Below are positions 36,733 through 49,600 of a DNA stretch of 64,000 nucleotides, piece by piece; the first letter of the stretch is position 1; every line of letters begins with the position of its first letter. The DNA is from Tachypleus tridentatus. Lineage: Eukaryota > Arthropoda > Merostomata > Xiphosura > Limulidae. Made by a program: the position numbers and the translations under genes. The notes under the pieces were generated by a model. That model ran no database searches. It had not been told where the DNA came from and saw only the letters and a list, made by a program, of their open reading frames with translations. The stretch lies in contig NC_134827.1 in assembly GCF_004210375.1 (NCBI RefSeq), positions 100,549,285 through 100,613,284 of the forward strand, in the 5' to 3' direction.

Positions 36733-36797
36733 CCACTGATTATAGAGTATTTTATAGAATGGGTGGATCACAAGAGGAGAGTGGAAATCATGATGTG
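36733..36797 (+). CDS. BET exon with start codon (residues 1-13)
   Basis: Acceptor gaattgaacag, 26 bases of leader, then ATG at 36759 and [13 protein letters not shown], followed by donor gtaagt, phase 0. It is chosen as start because it joins in frame to the conserved EPVNG part. An alternative is an unseen upstream start, but a TGA in the leader blocks simple extension. Confidence 0.8.
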
Positions 36798-37583
36798 GTA
36801 AGTTACTTTTCAAGAAGTTTTTGCATGATAGATGTATTAATATATAATTTATTTACTTTGCTGATTCGTGCAGTAACCTGTTTTACATTGCCATGTTGTA
36901 CAGTGTTGTCATTCAAATATAGATTGGTAGACTTAGTTAATCTGTGTTTTTTGTTGTAGTAGTAAAGTCATAAAAAGTTTTGTCCTTGTGATTAATGTTG
37001 AACTTCCATCTTAAACCACAAACTTTTCACTTGTCTAGAACATGAGATTTGAAAGTTGGTGTCATGAATATTAGCCTTATACCACCAAAATTATTACACT
37101 TAGAAAAAAAAAATACTTTTTGAAATTAATATTTTTTCTGTGTTCACTTTTTCATAATGTTATTTAATAAAGTTAGATTTATTCAAAGAAAAAGTTATTG
37201 GTGGGTTACTTTTGATAAATTATCCATTTTAACAAACCATCGCATCTATTTAAATGAACCTGATGAACAAACCTGAGTATAAATATAAAATTTGCTTGGT
37301 TCAGATGTAGTAGTACAATTTAATACTATGTTTTTAGTGTAAGGTGTAACTAGTTACAAAAAAAATTAAAGACTGATTCATTTGGCATTGCTATTTAGTA
37401 TGTGACATTTAAACCCTGAGCTAATAATAAGTGATGCAGGTTTTAAACCATATTTATTATTACAAAACAGTATTATGTAATATATTTTGACAATTTTTTT
37501 TGGGGAGAGGATCATCAACTGGCAGATTGCATGCAAGTACATAAATTGTATTTGGCAAAAAAGTGAGTGAAATAACACTAATT

Positions 37584-37624
<41 letters not shown>

Positions 37625-40600
37625 TACATAAAGTAAAATGTTGTACTTGAGGTAATGCTGACTTTTAAAGTGTCCCTGGTATTTCAAAAACCACATTTTT
37701 CAAATTTAGCCTGAATTGTAAGTTTAACCTCTTTCTACATAAATAACTTGTTTCCTGTGTAGTAAGTGATTTTAAAGCAAGTCTAGTTTGTTTTCATCAT
37801 GTTTTCACTTTGCCATTAAAACCAGTGCCAGTGTTAAACTTAGCACACTTTTTGGTATTATACTCTTCCGTAGCTTGAATTCTTTTAAATTCTAAAATCT
37901 TTACCAACTGTATTAATATGAGCCTAACTCCTACCATGTTATTAAAATTGATTGCCCATAGCTTGTTAATATTGTAGAAAATTTTCAAAATTTGCAATTC
38001 AAATTATGAGGATGTTTACAAAAAGGTATATCAGTTTTTGTATTTTTATCATTCCTAACTAAGATTATGGTGTTAAAACAGTGTATTTCTTTATTCCTAC
38101 TGTATTAATTACACACACAGCACATGTGATTGAATGTGTTTTTTCACAGAGTGTAATATCATTCTTTTGTGTTCATCTTGTCAGTTTCTTTATTCAGTAT
38201 GTACATGTCTAGTTTTGAGTGTCAGTGCGACCTTAATATATTTTGTTGTTTTCTGACCAATATTAACATCATGAATGTGAGTACGCCAAAATGTTGTCTG
38301 AATAGACATAAACTTGCTATAAAATTCAGAAATTGTACTTCACAGTGTATAGCAGAATGTGATATATAATCATTGCACAGTAAAACCTGTCTCGGGTGGA
38401 ATTGCATGGGACTGAGTAAAAATTCCAGCTTAAGCAGGAATTTTCCAATTTTAGATGTAGTGAACTTTCATTTCCTTAATTATATATAACTTTAGAGCAG
38501 AACATTGTACTTGCTTGACTCAAGGGAAGTAAGGTGTTTGTGAATAAAGTTATACTGTTTGTTATATTTATTAGAATAAGAACAAAAATAGACATTAATA
38601 ATATACACAAGTATACAAATTCTAAATCAAATTTATTTGGACAAAGTGTCCGATTTCAACTGTTTCCTTTCTCATGAGGTTAAGAGAGTGACAATTCTAC
38701 GTCCCTTTCATAAGTTCATTTTCCCCCTTCAAATTTGCATACAGTTTGATAGTGTTAATATAAATTAACACTTGCGATGAAGTGGGAATTTGTGTTTCCT
38801 CACTATCTTTTCCATTTTGTTCATCTTCTGAATCTCTCCCACTGTTACCATCTTGTAATTCTGTTACAGATTTTAAATCAGTTTCTGTTAAAACATTCTT
38901 GTCAACATTCACAAAACTTTCTGCATTCACAGAATCATCTGCATCAGTCTTCTCAGAGTTTGGATTTCACTAGAATCAGCATAACAAACAAATTTTAAAA
39001 GAAATTGAGGGTGTTAGGTAAATTTTCCCTAAATTTTAAAATTAAGAAAGATATCTCTACAAATCGTGAATCTAATTTTACTGCAAAAATAATGACAGAA
39101 AAAATATCGCAATATATTTAACCAATCCTTACTGTAACAAAATGTCTGAGAATTTATTAATATTTAATCAAACATTTTTTCTGCCTTACTTGGGTTCTAA
39201 CCCTACTTGTTGATAGATGAGTTAGGCGAAAGATAGTTTTCCGTTTGCGTTGCGTAGGTTCCAATATATAGACAACCTTTTATAAGAGAAATCTTAAGAT
39301 AATGCTGTAAAATTTTGATATTTCTGGCTTGTACAGCTTTCTGCCCTGTGCAGTTTTCAGCTTAGACAGGTTTTACTGTATCCTTTGAGCAAATTGATTT
39401 GTTCCATTAGTAATTACAAGAACTTAATGTAAAAGTCAGTAAAACAGATTTCTTTTTAAATAAAGTGCAAATAATTTAAATCTTCCACTTGTGCTTAAAT
39501 CAACACATGTATGTATTTATTAATGTATTTTGTACATTTCTTAAATAGGTTGAATATTGTACAAGGTGGCCCGTAAGTCCCTACCCATCCATATCTTATG
39601 TATTCAGGGTGTCACCAGTATTCTTGCACTCGTGTACCCACGTACTTGTCACAATACGTTCTTCATGTGTAAATGGGCTTACATCGGCCATATTTCTCTG
39701 AAAAGAAAGAAACAAATTTATAATACATGCGTAATTTAATATAACATATGGATGGGTAGGGACTTACGGGCCACCCTGTACATTATGTATAGTGTATAAA
39801 TGTATTGATTGGTCTTTTTCATATGCATTAAACATTAAAATTGACATGCAGTACTTGTTCTAAGATGTTTTTTTAAATATAGCACATATACTGTTGTCTG
39901 GTTTGATTTTTATTGATGTTTACTTGAAAAATATGAAATTTAACAAAATATAATTGTTTCATAATGATGGATAACTGCAGTTGAATGGTGGTGTATTACT
40001 TTTATACAAGGGAAACTGACAGTTTTAAATGAGGAGATGGCCATGGTTAAACAAATTTCACTTTCTTTACTTCAATCTCTAAATTCAGTTGTAACTAACA
40101 CTTTAAACAGGAAAGTTGTATAATTTAAAATTTTTGTTACTTATGAGTAGTTTTATTCCTGTATAACATCTTTGTTAAATGTTTATTTCCAGGAAAATTT
40201 AAAGAAATGAAAAAACCTTTTCCTCACAACAGCATTTTTCTCTGTAGTTGTATTCAACATTTACAGTTTCTGTGATCACATTTATTCCTGTTTTTTTTTC
40301 AGAGTTGCTTGTTTAGTTTTTTTTCAAGAATAAAAATTTGAAACAATTAAACTCTTGTCTCATTTTAATGAAAATAGTCCAATCTGAAATAGAATATTTC
40401 ATTGCTAAAATAGAGGTAAGGCAAACTTTCGTGGACTGAAAACTGTATTATTTATTAAATCTTGTAACTGAATCTTTGTTGTTGTTGGATTTGTCCAGAT
40501 TTGCACTGATATTGGGATCCAGCATCAACAGAGCTACGGTGCTGTAATTAAAATATGTGACACTAATTAAAATTAGCAGCACAAGGTAGAAAAACAAAGT

Positions 40601-43600
40601 TTAGTGATACAGCTGACTTGTGAGGTGTGATATGGTCAACATGTGGGTCTCTTTGCTGCATTATTATTATTTTGTAAGAGGGGTAGGATGAATATTGCTA
40701 AATACTTAATTTGAAAACTAAACTAGTTTCCTGTTCTTGCAAAAAAAAAGTGAAAGCTTGAGTATGAAGTAGTGTGTAAGTTTAACTGGAAGATTCTGTA
40801 AACCAATGAAATATATAAGATTCCCTCACAAAAATCACATCAATACAGGTTACTTGTCTGGCTCTTCCATATCAGAATGCCACTAATGAAGCATTAGCTA
40901 CAAGTGAAGAGACTGGGCCAGAACCGGTGAATGGCATTGTTCAACCATATTATGTACCTCCATCAGAAAAACCTCACCGGAACACAAATCAACTGCAGTA
41001 TCTCCTCAAAGTTGTAATGAAAGCTCTGTGGAAACACCAGTTTGCTTGGCCATTTCATGAACCTGTGGATACGATTAAACTGAATCTGCCTGTGAGTAAG
41101 ATACTTGTTGTTTTTAAAGTTTGTTCCCATTTTCTCTTTTTATCAGTAAACAAATTACAGTGTGGTGATGCATATCAAACATTGGTTCATGCTTCAGTTG
41201 TTATGTTTTCACAAGTGAATAATAAATGTTGAATTTATTGTAACAGTAATAATCGACCAGATGTGAATAATACTTAGGGTTGAGGAAATCTTTTTTCTGA
41301 TTACATTCAGCATTTAAGAACATTCATATTATAGAAAGAGTACATGGTGTACGTGAACAATTCTTGCATGTTATTGTCTAAACTGGGAATCTTTAACAGG
41401 TAAGACAGTTGAAACCATGTGAATATTTAAGGATAACTACATATGTTTTTAATGTTTTGTACATTTAGGACTATCACAAAATCATTCAACAGCCCATGGA
41501 TCTAGGAACTATTAAAAAGAGGCTAGAAAATTGCTGGTATTATTCTGCAACTGAATGTGTGGATGACTTCAAGACCATGTTTACTAATTGTTATGTGTAC
41601 AATAAACCAGGAGAGGTGAGGACAATCTCGTGAAGTATTTCTTTAAATTTTATTTTTCTAGGAACAGGTTTTCCTTTTTCTGTATGAGTATGCTGTATTT
41701 TAAGTGTATTTATTTTAACATGTTACCGTTGCTTGTTGTAAGTACAATTAAGTTTTAGAAAGAGCTTGTATACCTTTTGAAAATGTCAATAAAAGAAGTC
41801 ATTGATTGGATCTTTCCTTGTGCTAAGACACAGTCTCTGTCAGCTGATGCTTAAGAGATATACTGGAGAAGCAAGTTTTATGCAATTATTTGCCCACTGT
41901 TGTAGCAAAGACCTTTGACAGTACTGATGCTGTTTATACATAAATAAGGTGAAGCTTCAGTTGGTTATTAGTGTTCTGGTTTTATCCCTGATACTATTTG
42001 TTGTGATATTGGCCATCCACCACGTGCAACGAGTGACATTTTTTTACTGTTTGCCTTGTACTCTTATGTGCATGCACATAATGTAAGAATGTCTTTTTTT
42101 AAATGTGCTGTTCTTTTGGATATTCTGTTCTTAAATATTTGTTTATAAATTTTTTATTGGATAAATTTTATTAAAATTTGCTCATGTATCATTTTTTAAT
42201 GTTCCACCATACATCTGGTTGATTCTGTGAGAAATGTTTATATATACATATATAGAATTTTTATTTACATTTACTTATTTAGAACATTTGGTTGAGCTTC
42301 TTAGGAAAAAAAACAACAAACTATTAATGACTGACTGCTTATTATTATAGTACCATGTTATTCTATAAGTATCTAATATCCAGGGTGTGACTGTTTGCTG
42401 TAGTTACAAATAATTTTGATGGGAGGGGTAAAATGGGTTAGACTGTCTGGTTTTGAAGGCTGGAAGAGGTGATATGATTAACAAGATGAGCTACTTAACC
42501 CGTACTCAGTTTCATTTTGTAGCCACTACGTAACTGTGAAACTACACATAACATAACATAACTGAATATGAAATTTGGTAAGTTTTTAATAAAAGTTACA
42601 AATGCTTTACACAAAAAAATCAATTTTTTTATTAGTGTTTTTATTAAAGATTAGTCTGAACTTACAAAGGCTTCACTGAGTGCATCTGAGTAAAAGATGG
42701 TGTTCATACAAGGAAAAAAAAATGCATTCTGTGGCTTAATTTTATGTAATTTACATAACCTCAAACTTGTTACTCACTATTAAGCTTTTAAGTTGAAATT
42801 ATTTGTTATTTCTTTAACTTTAACATGAACTGTTGCTAAATCATCAATGTAGAAGTGGAATGAAGATTGAAATAAAATGAATATTGTCTTTTTTCTTTGA
42901 ATGCATCATTTGTTGCTACATCTTCAGTTAATTATATTCAGAATTTCCACTGTTTACCTTTTTGCATCATTTTATTGTCTAGATGGGAGCATTTAAGCAG
43001 TTTATTCTCCTGTTAAAACCAGTATATCACAGCAGAATCACATTGAGATTTTTGTACATTAATGTAGTGTGTAATGTGAAAATGCTTACTCAAACATGTA
43101 GTTAAATGAGCCTAACTTGTTTGTTTTTTCCCCCTTAAGTTCTTTATCGAAGCAAAAAATTAATGTACATTTAAAATATGTTTTAGAATATAAACAATGG
43201 ATCAGTCCCTGATATTAGTGGCCACACACAACTATCATTTAACTGGCTTTGTAACTAAGCTATGATTAGAGTAAGATAATTCTCTTACTGCTATGAGCAA
43301 CAACTCTACATTCACATTTCTTGCTGAGTTCTTCTCGACAAGCTTGAAATATAAAAAATCTGTTGGTTTTTAAATGTGCATTACATGAAATAATGTGCTT
43401 TTGAAGATTGCCTTAAAAGTTAAGCATAGATGTGCAGGGTTCCTGTTGGGGGTTTGAAAATGTGTAATAATATCTTGGCAGATGATGTTAGATGTTAAAA
43501 TGTTGCATGTGACCTTGTAAGTGTAGCTCTTGTTTGTTGACACTAGAAAACATGGTAAGAGAGAGATAGAATTGGGAGCACAAGACAAGTGAAAATTTAG

Positions 43601-46600
43601 AATTAACAGATTTCCCATTTGAAAATAAAATTTGGATAACATAAATATCTGAATTTTGAACTACTTTCTGATCCCACGTTTTTTTACAATAAAGCTAAAA
43701 TTTTGTATGTAACTGTAAAATATGACGTTGTGTAGTGGAGTGAGGAGAGAGCTAAAAGGGTTAACTCTGAATTTTAACCCTTTCCAGGCCACTGGCTGAA
43801 TGTCTGCACTTTTTGCACTTGCATTAATAAAAAAACAAACTTGTGAAAATTAGCGTGTTTAAAATGCACTCTTCATACAAAAGGTGCGGTAACTATTCAG
43901 ATATTGGTAGAAAAATAAGTTGCTTTACAATAACTAAATACTGTGTAATTGTGCAATACACAACCAGTAACAACTAGTGGACTGATATTAGGGTTTCGTG
44001 AGCTTGTTAGGTCAACAAATTTTACAAACATAAAATCCATAAAATAATGTGCTTTTGAAGATTGCCTTGAACATTAAGCATAGATGTGCAGGGTTTCTGT
44101 TAGGGGTTTGAATTTTACAAACATAAAATCCATGGTGTAAACTAGTTTACAAAGACATTTATTTTAGTAAATTTTCTTTTATAGAAGTGACATGAATTTT
44201 AATTTTTTTAATGAAATGGATGTTTACTTAAAACCTGTACTAATCACTACACTTTTGCTGGGGTTAAGTCTAGTGCAAAATCTTTTAGTTTTCCAAATTA
44301 CTAATATACTTCTTTCATAATTTGAAAAGCAACTTTGCCAACATTATTTTTCAACAGAATGACAAAGAGAGAAATTAGTGAATTTTTTTTTTCTTATTTC
44401 GTATGTTTCACACAAAAAAGTTGATTATTTGGATTATTTTAATAAAGACGTGATGAAGAGGACAGTTAAAACTAAAAGGTTAAGTATTTATAAGCTGTGT
44501 AAAATAAAAAAAAGAGAGGCAGGTCTGTGACAAATTGGGATTATTTTCTTTATAATAAAATTTTTTGGGCAGTAAATTTGGCATTTGTAAATTGTAAAAT
44601 AAAATGTAGTTAACGTTTACAGCTTTTTGTATTACCACCTTAAAGTTCATCAATTTCAAACAAAATGAAATTGAGTTTACACTTTTTTCTTTTAAACTGT
44701 TCAAACAACTGTTAAAAATAAGTAGTGATATAATTATGAACATTCAAGTTGCAGCTTGTTTTATTTTATAGTTAAGGGGATGGAGGAATCTGGTACAGTG
44801 TTAAGTTTCCATGTTATGTGTAATTATTTAAAAGAGAGATATGGAAAGAGTTGAAGAAAATGTAGGTTAGTAAACAGTAGATCTCGTGCATAATTCTGTT
44901 GTGTATAAGAGGCTGTGATGGTTCCCCGAGATATCCTGGTCATTGTAACTAAATTTTTTTTTCATGAAGTTGAATTATTTTAACACTAGAATTTGAATAA
45001 CAAAAAGTAATTTACTGCTTTTATATAAAATCTTACAAATCTATAAAATGTTATCAGTCAGTTAAGAGAGGAATTTTGTTTTAATGTTTAGAAAGTCGAC
45101 TAGAGAGTGTTACAAGATGATATGAAAATTGTTTTATGACACATTTATGAGATCAACATTAAAACCTTCAATTTATATATCTTTCCCTCCCCCTTCCAAT
45201 GGAACAGTTGTATGTCTACATTCTTCTACTAAAAACTGGGTTTTTATACCCGTGATGGGTAGAGAGCTTTTGTGTAGCTTTGTGTTTAATAACAAACATT
45301 TTTTAAATTTATTTTTTTAAAGATAATCTAAGTATTTGTCATGGACTCTGGTGACTGGTTCTTTTCCCCCTTATTGGTGACATTTCAAGATGTTCCAAGT
45401 CCATTTTTGAGTGCCCTTTGTTGTATTATGTTTTTTATTGAAAAGTTAAGCTGGTATGTAGGTTTTGTCAGGAGTGTTATGGATCACGTGTTATTAAAAC
45501 TGCCCATTTGTAAATGAGCAAGAAATGGGGTGGGATGTGTGAGTGTTGTATTAATGGAAATAAATGATAAAACTGAGACAAAAATTAATTTTTTAGAAAA
45601 AAATTGGTGTTGGGGGTTAAAGTTGTAGGCAGGAAAAAAACATATTGGTCAGTGATAAAACTGCATTGTCAAGTTCCGAGACTATCTTAGGAAAGAACTA
45701 ATGGTTTAACATTGAAAAAAAGGTGTTGACTTGATGTTTACTTAACTTTTAGTGATGAAATAACACATGATTACCAGCAATAAAAGATTAAGATATTAAA
45801 AGCTCCTATATTTTTGTAGAATTCTTTATTAAAATGAAGTCACTGTTAGTCTTAAATATTAGTTTGTGAGAGGTTAATTAAGTTTTAAGCAGATTTTAAC
45901 ATAGTGGAAAGAAAGTTGAAAACAGTATGGGTGAAGTCTAAAATGTGTAATATACAACTTAATATATCTCTGTGAATGTGATGCATAAGTTGTCTTTATA
46001 ATAATAAACATCTATGTGAGGATAATGAATCTAAGGTTAATCCTATCTGTCTCAAAACAAAGGTAGCTTATTCAGGACTGGATACAGGTTTATATGCTGT
46101 CATTTACTGATGTTACGTTTTTTTAAACTATGAATATAATTATAGACATACCATGGGCTTGATCAGTTAATGTTGTAAGAGGTATGGGCATCTTCACTGA
46201 ATGTTTATTGAAAGTAAGTATTACTAACATTATGTTTTCTGTGAATTTTAATGCATTTCAAATAGCTTGTGGTGGCTGTTGGATAGCATTGTAATTAAGC
46301 CACACATAATCTGTAAGGCATTTTCTTGTAAATGAAACTCTGCATTGATTAGTTTATGTGAAAAGCAAACATTAACTTTCGAGTTAAGTCTCGACTCTAA
46401 AGGAGACACTCACCTGGTGGAAAGTAAAATACTGAAAAGGGCAAAGAAGGCTCGAGATTACAAATAAAGAGTACAGGCCAGTTTGTTTACAAGATAGCAC
46501 ATATCAGGCTGTGTGTTACAGTGGAAGAAACATAATATTTGCTGTTGTGGTATAATTTAAAATATCATATTTTTGTACAGAGTGTATATAATTTAATTTT

Positions 46601-49600
46601 CTCTTTACAAGGATGTTGTTCTTATGGCACAGACGTTAGAGAAGTTGTTCTTGACAAAGATAGCCGAGATGCCAAACCAAGTAAGCAGTGATGAATTGTT
46701 ATGGCTTTCTATCCATCTATAAAATTTAGTAAAAATATTGGAACTTCAAATTTCTAAATGTGATATCGAAACTAATATTTGCATTCTTGGAAATCTATTG
46801 AGGGTTCTAACGTACAAATTGAGGTTTTAATCATTGGAATGCTTCCATGTTAATATTGTTTTTAATTCATTCATTGGCTCATTGTTGATTGATGAAGGGG
46901 AAAAATATTTAAAAACAAATTAACAACAAACACTTAAAGGTGTTTATAAATCTGAGTTTTTTTTTTCTTAATAGGAAATTGAAATCCCTATGCCACCAGT
47001 CAGAGGCCCAGGGAATAAGGGAAGAGGGAAAAAAGGAAAAGGTGGTCCTAGAGGGAGAGGTAATTTATCATATGTGTGGAGATAATACATCTTTGTAGAT
47101 TAAATTTGAATATATTTTATGTATCTATGACGTATATACATTGTTATTATGAAAAAGTAACTGTACACATTTTGTAATTAAAATTAGTAAATTTGTTCAA
47201 TTTATGTTCGTGGCAGTTTTCAGTCAATAAGATTTGAGAATATGCTGGTTTAATTTATCATTTATGTTGAAATTTTAAATAATTAGAACATTCACGAAAG
47301 ACAAAAACAGTAAATATAATAGTGTTCTTTTCTAGCAGCTACAGTGGCAGCGAATCAAGCAACTCCTGTTTCAGTAGCAGCCACTGTGCCAAACTCTCTG
47401 CCTTCCGTCCCTGTGTCACAGTCTCAGCCTGCTCCATATCCACCACTTTTGACCACCATGGCACCAGTCAGTGTACCAGGAAGCACCAATACAACCACTA
47501 CGCTGTCTTCAACTGCAGCTGTTACTTTAGCACCTCTTCATGTTGCACAGAAACCCTATGCATACACTGGAGTTGGAGGTTCTTACCTTTCTGTTGCATC
47601 TATGACACCTTTAAATGATTCTTTACCTGTAACGTTACATGGCCCTACCAACCATCATCTGGAAGGAGTTACACAGACAACTGCCATCACCACAGTCACC
47701 TCAGTACCTGCCAAAGTAAGGAATGCTTTATTATTTAATATACTTTATCTTAAAGGTTAGTGATTTTGCTGTTTTATGGCTAACCACTTACACATTTTTT
47801 GATAAGAATTTCTGTATAATGGTATTCAGTGTGTCACATAAGTTCTAAATTGCTGGTCACAGTGTCTTCCAAATTGTGCCAAATGAAACTATTTTGGTCC
47901 TGAGGTTTGTAAAAGGTAGACTTTTCACACAACCCCATATGAAATCTAAGTATTTTGCAAAGACACAGGGATTCTTTGAAAATAGACTCCAAATTTGGCA
48001 TTGATTTCCGTTAGAGTACGTAGGCCTTTAATTAATGCTCGCAACTTAAAGAAATTGAATTTGTATTTCTGTAAATGTGGGACATCAAGTCCAATGGGTT
48101 TGCTAGATTTTAATATAAAATACATTGCTATGAAGATTCGAGGATATGAAATTCTCAGTGTTACTACATCTAGTTGGGGATATAGTACTGAATTTATATT
48201 ATTACAGTGTGAAAGTGAAAGAATAATAAATACACACTTCACACTACTGTATATTGTCCACTTTCCTGCTGTGATAATTTCAGTAACTTGTGAACTGAAT
48301 ATCCTATTATAATAAGTGAAATATGTTTATAGTTGTTTTCCAGTGTTTTAGAAATTGTTTATTGTATCACTTGTTACAGTATGAAAAGGTCTTTCAATTG
48401 AAATGCATCTTTAACATCTTGTACTTACCTATTTTCTTTTTAGTATTACAGTTAATATTATTGATTTGTATTTTCATTATATATTAGTTCTTTCAATTGA
48501 TAACTATGCCTATAAAGGAGCTTTTATTTCTATGTTAAATTGCAGAAATGTTAACACTTGAGTCATTAGGTGATATAGCTGTTACACAAGCACTTTTATT
48601 GTTGAATTTTTAGAAAGAGTAAAAAGTTTCATTTACATAATAGCCACCTGTTGGGACAGTGATGCATAAATTTTTCAGTAGAAGTTTTATGTGCCCTAAA
48701 TGTTTTCCAGTATTAACTTTTGGTATTTAAATTGTAACTTTTAACATAAAAATGAAAACAACATTGATATATTTAAACAAAAAAACAAACAAACTTTACC
48801 CTACAAACTCTGAAACCCAATAAAGAGTAGATAATAAGAAAACCCAGATAATAATAGCTTTATTATGTTGGTTTCATTTGTGATGTGTGGTGTCTTCAGT
48901 CACTCCTAGTTGATGACTTTTATGGTACTGCCCATAACTTATGGTACTGCCCATAACTTAAAACAGTTTACACATGACATCACTAAACTTCCTTTCTTTA
49001 TTCAACTGAAGTATATTATAATCAACTAACAGTAAATGTACATTCAGATTTACCTGTTACAACAATACACGCATGTTTCCAGATGATTATTGTTTTAAGT
49101 GTCCTTAAGTATTTTTTGTAAGTGTTGGAGCCTGAAGTGTCATATCTGTAAAAAACAGTTGCTGAAACATGTGTAACAAACCAAGAGAACAGTTGTGGTT
49201 CGAAGGAAACTGTACTAATTAATTGTTACAGTTGCTGAAACACATGTGTAACAAACCAAGAGAACAGTTGTGGTTCGAAGGAAACTGTACTAATTAATTG
49301 TTACAGTTGCTGAAACGTATGTGTAACAAACCAAGAGAACAGTTGTGGTTCGAAGGAAACTGTACTAATTAATTGTTACAGTTGCTGAAACGTATGTGTA
49401 ACAAACCAAGAGAACAGTTGTGGTTTGAAGGAAACTGTACTAATTAATTGTTACAGTTGCTGAAACGTATGTGTAACAAACCAAGAGAACAGTTGTGGTT
49501 CGAAGGAAACTGTACTAATTAATTGTTACAGTTGCTGAAACACATGTGTAACAAACCAAGAGAACAGTTGTGGTTCGAAGGAAACTGTACTAATTAATTG

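Larger units (their letters stand above)
36798..40875 (+). other. BET intron after the start-codon exon
   Basis: 4.1 kb with an AC microsatellite (37586-37622), a Tigger/pogo remnant (38378-39378) and a palindromic MITE (39562-39778). Otherwise AT-rich and empty. Confidence 0.8.

Noticed and set aside
39557..39739. 60-codon plus-strand ORF
   Set aside because: It lies within the palindromic MITE and reads through its arm.
47322..47618. Alternative frame ORF over the linker exon
   Set aside because: Shadow of the BET reading frame, Ser/Cys-rich because of the frame shift.
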